From Litorihabitans aurantiacus (GTDB lineage: Bacteria > Actinomycetota > Actinomycetes > Actinomycetales > Beutenbergiaceae): DNA of 64,000 bases. Positions within the stretch are counted from its first letter, which is position 1, and each line of letters begins with the position of its first letter. The stretch spans positions 1,178,001 to 1,242,000 of the forward strand of contig NZ_BSUM01000001.1 in the NCBI RefSeq assembly GCF_030161595.1, in the 5' to 3' direction. Positions 60,923 to 64,000 of the stretch are shown here, in pieces. The notes beneath the pieces were generated by a model that saw only the letters and a list, made by a program, of their open reading frames with translations, did no database searches and was not told the DNA's origin. The translations under genes were made by a program, and so were the position numbers.

Positions 60923-62108
60923 GCGCGCGCTCCCAGGACCGGCGCGAACGGGCCGCGCTCACCGTGCACGTGCGCGACGAACCGGTCCGCGACGAGGTGG
61001 TGCGTGGCGGTGTCCGGGTGGAGGCCGTCGGGCAGGGGAGGCGCGCCTCGTCGGCGGCGCCGTAGAGCGCGAGGCCGTCGAGCAGGTGCAGGTGCGGGTC
61101 GTCGGATCGCCGCTCCACCACCTCCGCGAGCGCCTCCCGGACCACCTCGAGAGTGAGGCGCCCGAGCGCGGTGTCACCGGGAGTCCCGGAGGCGAGGAAG
61201 CGCACCTCGCCCGCGGCCAGGGCCGCCGGGTCGATGGTCCCGGGCCCCGGCGTGCGCTCGTGGATCTCGCAGTGCAGCGGTCTGATCAGGAGGATCGGCG
61301 TGGTCGGGTGGCCCTCGCGCACCGTGTCGAGGAACCCGTGCACGGCCGAGACGAAGGTGCGCCGCCGCATGCCGTCGAGGTTCACGACGTTGATGCCGAG
61401 CGCGAGGCTGATGACGTCGGCGGGGGAGTCGCGGACCACGCGCGCCAGGAACGGGTCGACCAGCGCGCTCCCGCCCAGCCCGAGGTTGCGCAGCCGCATC
61501 CCCAGGGCGCCCGCGGCGCGGATCGGCCAGACGTCGAGGGGGCCCGTGGCGTTCGACCCCTGGCTGATCGAGCTGCCGTGGTGCACCCACCGCGGCCCGT
61601 CGGACGGCGCCGGCTCCACGGGCGCGTCGGCGGTGAGGTCCACGAGCTCGACCGCCTCCTGGTGCGGCAACCAGATCTCGACGACGTGCGCGCCGCCGTA
61701 GGGCCCGCCGGTCGCCGGGGCGCCCGGCAGGTCCACGCGCGTGACGTGGTCCTCGCCCTCGTCCCGCGACGCGCCGCCGGTCGCGAGGTCGATCGCGGTG
61801 GTGCTCCCACCGGTCAGCTCCTCCTCGCGCACGACCACGCCGTCGACCACGACGGCGATCCGGCCCCGCGGCCGCGGCACGCCCGCGAACACCGTGCGGG
61901 AGGGGTGGGTCGTGAGCTCCAGCCACGTGGCGTGCGTGCGCAGCCGGAGGTGCACACCCGAGGTCTGGCTCTCGGCCATCAGGAGCTGCGGGTCCGGCAC
62001 CTGTGTCCGCGCCCGGGCGGGGAGGCGGTGGGGGACGGCGCCGCGCCGCCCCGGCTCGAGCTCCGCGACCCCGACCACCAGTGGTGTGAACAGTTCCAAT
62101 GCGCCCAT
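60919..62108 (-). CDS. SGNH/GDSL-family hydrolase with N-terminal beta domain (one frame break)
   Basis: About 396 residues. Residues ~45-160 form a beta-rich jelly-roll-like domain (GVHLRLRTHATWLELTTHPS). The SGNH domain follows: block I serine in WVHHGSSISQGSNATGPLDV, block II GLGGSALVDPFLARVV, block III Asn in SLALGINVVNLDG, block V Asp/His in DGLHPD. One base missing at 61035-61038 breaks ARLP from LPDGLHPDTATHHLVADRF. No signal peptide, so probably cytoplasmic; perhaps a carbohydrate esterase. Divergent from a LacI regulator, which may control it. Confidence 0.83.
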
Positions 62109-62248
62109 GCCCGCAGCCTACGCCCCGTAGGAACCGACGGCACCAGGGCGAGCGCCCACCCGCCGCGCGGTAGCGTGGGCGGCGGCACCGGGGCACCCTC
62201 GGAATGCCGTGAACCCCTGGCAACCCGGCAGCGAGGCGGAGGAGCGAC

Positions 62249-63259
62249 GTGCCCGCAGCGGCGACGATCTACGAGGTGGCGACCCGGGCGGGCGTCAGCA
62301 TCTCGACCGTCTCGCTCGCGATCAACCACCCGGGCCGGGTCAGCGAGAGTACGCGCCGCCGCGTGCTCGCCGCCGCCGACGAGCTCGGCTTCGTCCCCAA
62401 GGAGCGCGCGATCGCGCGAGCCCGCGCCGGGGTGGGCCGCATCGCCGTCGTGGCCCCCTTCACCTCCTACCCGAGCTTCGCGCAGCGCCTCGCGGGCGTG
62501 ATGACCGAGCTCGGCCGCGACGGCACGCAGCTGGTCGTGCACGACCACGAGGACGTCGCCACGTCGGACTCGCCGCTGCTGGCCACGCTGCCGGTCCGCG
62601 GGCACGTCGACGGCGTGATCGTCATGGGCATCCCGGTCCAGGAGGCGGTCGGGCGGCGACTCGCCGAGCGCCTGCCGACGGTGCTCGTCGACCAGCACCA
62701 CGACCTGCTGTCCAGCGTGTGGGTCGACGACTTCGCCGGCGGGCAGCTCGTCGGCGCCCGCCTGCTGGCCGACGGTCACCGCCGCGTGCTGTTCGCGCGC
62801 GAGACCGAGACGTCCTACCTCAGCGACTCGCCCGCGCAGCAGCGCGTTGACGGCCTGCGGTCGGTCCTCGGGCCGGGCGCCGTGCGGGAGGTCACCGTCA
62901 GCAGGTCGCCGCGCGCGGGGCAGGAGGTGCTCGAGGCGCTGCGCGCCGCGCCCGACGGCGAGCGCCCCACCGCCGTCTTCGCCTACCGCGACCTCGTGGC
63001 GCTCGGCGTCGTGCACGCGGCGCGCGCCGCCGGCGTCGACGTCCCCGGTGAGCTCTCGGTGGTCGGGTACGACGACGACGACGCGGCGGCCGCGCTCGAC
63101 CTGTCCACGGTCGCGAGCCCGCTGCGCGAGAGCGGGGCCACCGCGCTCCGGGTGCTCCGGGAGGTCCTGGCCGACCCCCGCCGCGCGCCGAGCCGCACCG
63201 AGCTCGCGCTCCTGTACCGGGCGCGCGGGACGACCGGGCCCGCGCCGGACCGGGTCTGA
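62249..63259 (+). CDS. LacI-family transcriptional regulator
   Basis: 336 residues. Helix-turn-helix ATIYEVATRAGVSISTVSLA then hinge RVSESTRRRVLAAADELGFV. Periplasmic-binding-like ligand domain: GRIAVVAPFTSYPSFAQRLA, VDGVIVMGIPVQEAVG, SVWVDDFAGGQLVGARLLAD, PTAVFAYRDLVALGVVHAAR. Likely sugar-responsive; the divergent SGNH hydrolase gene is the obvious candidate target. GTG at 62249 with GGAGGAG upstream. Confidence 0.92.
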   Translation: MPAAATIYEVATRAGVSISTVSLAINHPGRVSESTRRRVLAAADELGFVPKERAIARARAGVGRIAVVAPFTSYPSFAQRLAGVMTELGRDGTQLVVHDHEDVATSDSPLLATLPVRGHVDGVIVMGIPVQEAVGRRLAERLPTVLVDQHHDLLSSVWVDDFAGGQLVGARLLADGHRRVLFARETETSYLSDSPAQQRVDGLRSVLGPGAVREVTVSRSPRAGQEVLEALRAAPDGERPTAVFAYRDLVALGVVHAARAAGVDVPGELSVVGYDDDDAAAALDLSTVASPLRESGATALRVLREVLADPRRAPSRTELALLYRARGTTGPAPDRV

Positions 63260-63326
63260 GACCACCGGGCCTGAGACGACCGGGTCCGAGTCGACCTCAG
63301 CCCACGAGATCTCAGCCCACGAGGTC
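63252..63326. repeat. Two adjacent 15-bp tandem repeat families at convergent gene ends
   Basis: Three imperfect 15-bp units (63252-63266, 63267-63281, 63282-63296; form GGGTCTGAGACCACC) are followed by two near-identical 15-bp units (63297-63311 and 63312-63326; TCAGCCCACGAGRTC). The last unit encodes the final codons and stop of the minus-strand hydrolase, so its ending is duplicated. Confidence 0.75.
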
Positions 63327-64000
63327 TCTGAGCACCGCCACCACCTCGCGGTGCCACAGGCGCGCCCCGCGCCACCCGCGCAGCAGCGCCTGCGACGCGT
63401 GCACCTCACCCAGGTGGCGCGTCGCGGTGACCTCGGTCCCGGCCGCACGCAGCCGCCGGACGAGCTCCTCGCCGCCCGCCCGCAGCGGGTCGAGCTCGGC
63501 CGTCATCACGTGGGTGGGCGGCAGCCCGGCCAGGTCGCCCCGCAGGGGTGAGACCTCGGCGGTGAGCGCCTCGTCGGGCGTCGCGTACCCCTCCCGGATC
63601 GTCTCGAGGTCGCCGAGCCCGTTCAGCGCCGCGTGCTCGTCGAGCCACGGCGCACCGGGGGAGAGGTCGACGACCGGCACCTCCAGCAGCTGCCCGCGCA
63701 CGGCGACGCCGTGGTCGCGGGCCCAGGCGCACAGACCGGCGGCGAGCGCGCCGCCCGCCGAGACGCCGCCGACGACGATCCGGTCCGGGTCGATCGCGAG
63801 GTCGCGGGCCCGCTCCACCAGCCACCGCAGCGCGTCGCGTGCGTCGAGGGTGGCGGCCGGGTGCGGGTTCTCCGGTGCGAGCGCGTAGTCGACGCACACC
63901 ACCGCGACCCCCGCGTCGACCGCCCGCGCGCTGCAGAAGGCCACGTTCACCAGCTCGTCGGGGTGCCCGAACCGGAACGCGCCGCCGTGCAGCACCAGGT
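63312..64000 (-). CDS. Alpha/beta hydrolase fold-3 (HSL-family) esterase, 5' end beyond window
   Basis: C-terminal ~230 residues. The oxyanion motif HGGAFRFG is at the visible start. Nucleophile Ser lies in VVGGVSAGGALAAGLCAWAR and catalytic Asp in TAELDPLRAGGEEL. The catalytic His is probably the one in HLGEVHASQAL. VVCVDYALAPENPHPAATLD is a hormone-sensitive-lipase family signature. Carboxylester substrate unknown. The start codon lies outside the window; LVLHGG is the earliest readable sequence. Confidence 0.88.
   Translation of the reverse strand, partial: LVLHGGAFRFGHPDELVNVAFCSARAVDAGVAVVCVDYALAPENPHPAATLDARDALRWLVERARDLAIDPDRIVVGGVSAGGALAAGLCAWARDHGVAVRGQLLEVPVVDLSPGAPWLDEHAALNGLGDLETIREGYATPDEALTAEVSPLRGDLAGLPPTHVMTAELDPLRAGGEELVRRLRAAGTEVTATRHLGEVHASQALLRGWRGARLWHREVVAVLRDLVG

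Noticed and set aside
62160-62248. Possible SAM-type riboswitch before the LacI gene (CTGGCAACCCGGCAG segment)
   Set aside because: Only a short resemblance to SAM-box motifs; conserved core and pairing are not present, and the gene has no link to methionine metabolism.

Overview
The window is GC-rich DNA (most codons end in G or C, with many GTG starts) from an actinobacterium. The markers whiA, rbpA and opcA, the linked uvrC-rapZ-yvcK-whiA and parA-scpA-scpB-rluB-cmk-der clusters, and the style of the proteins all fit the order Micrococcales. A Cellulomonadaceae-like genome is my best guess, but the genus cannot be fixed from this sequence. Almost everything here is chromosomal core. I see no phage, insertion sequence, CRISPR array or rRNA.

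Layout: (1) 1-3917, minus strand: a branched-chain amino-acid type ABC transporter, livH-livM-livG-livF, with livF cut by the window edge and LivH carrying an unusual secreted-type N-terminal domain. (2) 4074-9878: a GNAT acetyltransferase, a hotdog thioesterase, polA, a methyltransferase and pfkA. (3) 9946-12233: a small secreted beta-rich protein diverging from rpsA. (4) 12373-17359: a GABA/putrescine catabolic cassette (gabT, gabD, gamma-aminobutyraldehyde dehydrogenase) and pcp, placed between rpsA and coaE. (5) 17356-25477: coaE, an OsmC protein, uvrB, a Mn-riboswitch-controlled terC, a YciI-like protein and uvrA with a LexA-like box. (6) 25494-34439: uvrC-rapZ-yvcK-whiA, then gap-pgk-tpiA-secG and rbpA. 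(7) 34527-41745: opcA-zwf-tal-tkt (pentose phosphate pathway, minus strand) diverging from ctaB. (8) 41742-51052: xerD, a second TerC-like protein, then parA-scpA-scpB-rluB-tyrA-cmk-plsC-der. (9) 51135-64000: accessory genes (membrane proteins, a baeRF protein, flavoenzymes, tRNA-Pro, a cation antiporter, DUF4287, a 696-residue unknown, TetR/SGNH hydrolase, a LacI regulator and an alpha/beta hydrolase).

The genes cover central carbon flux (upper glycolysis pfkA, lower glycolysis gap/pgk/tpiA, non-oxidative and oxidative pentose phosphate), nucleotide excision repair (uvrA, uvrB, uvrC), chromosome segregation (xerD, parA, scpAB) and cell-wall/carbon signalling (rapZ, yvcK, whiA). Stop/start overlaps of the ATGA/GTGA type are frequent and mark the operons. 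Convergent gene ends carry long perfect hairpins without T-tracts.

The most striking feature is technical. At least 25 frame breaks fall in 18 genes, including polA, pgk, tpiA, tkt, uvrC and rapZ. Each break I could place is repaired by adding back one (once two) G or C, usually in a short G/C run and often a run of four G followed by AG. I read these as consensus errors, not pseudogenes, and annotate each gene over its full span with the break noted. The best biological leads are the LivH fusion, the secreted beta-rich protein, the repeats in front of uvrA, the riboswitch hairpin that contains the terC ribosome-binding site, and the uncharacterised accessory genes after 51 kb.
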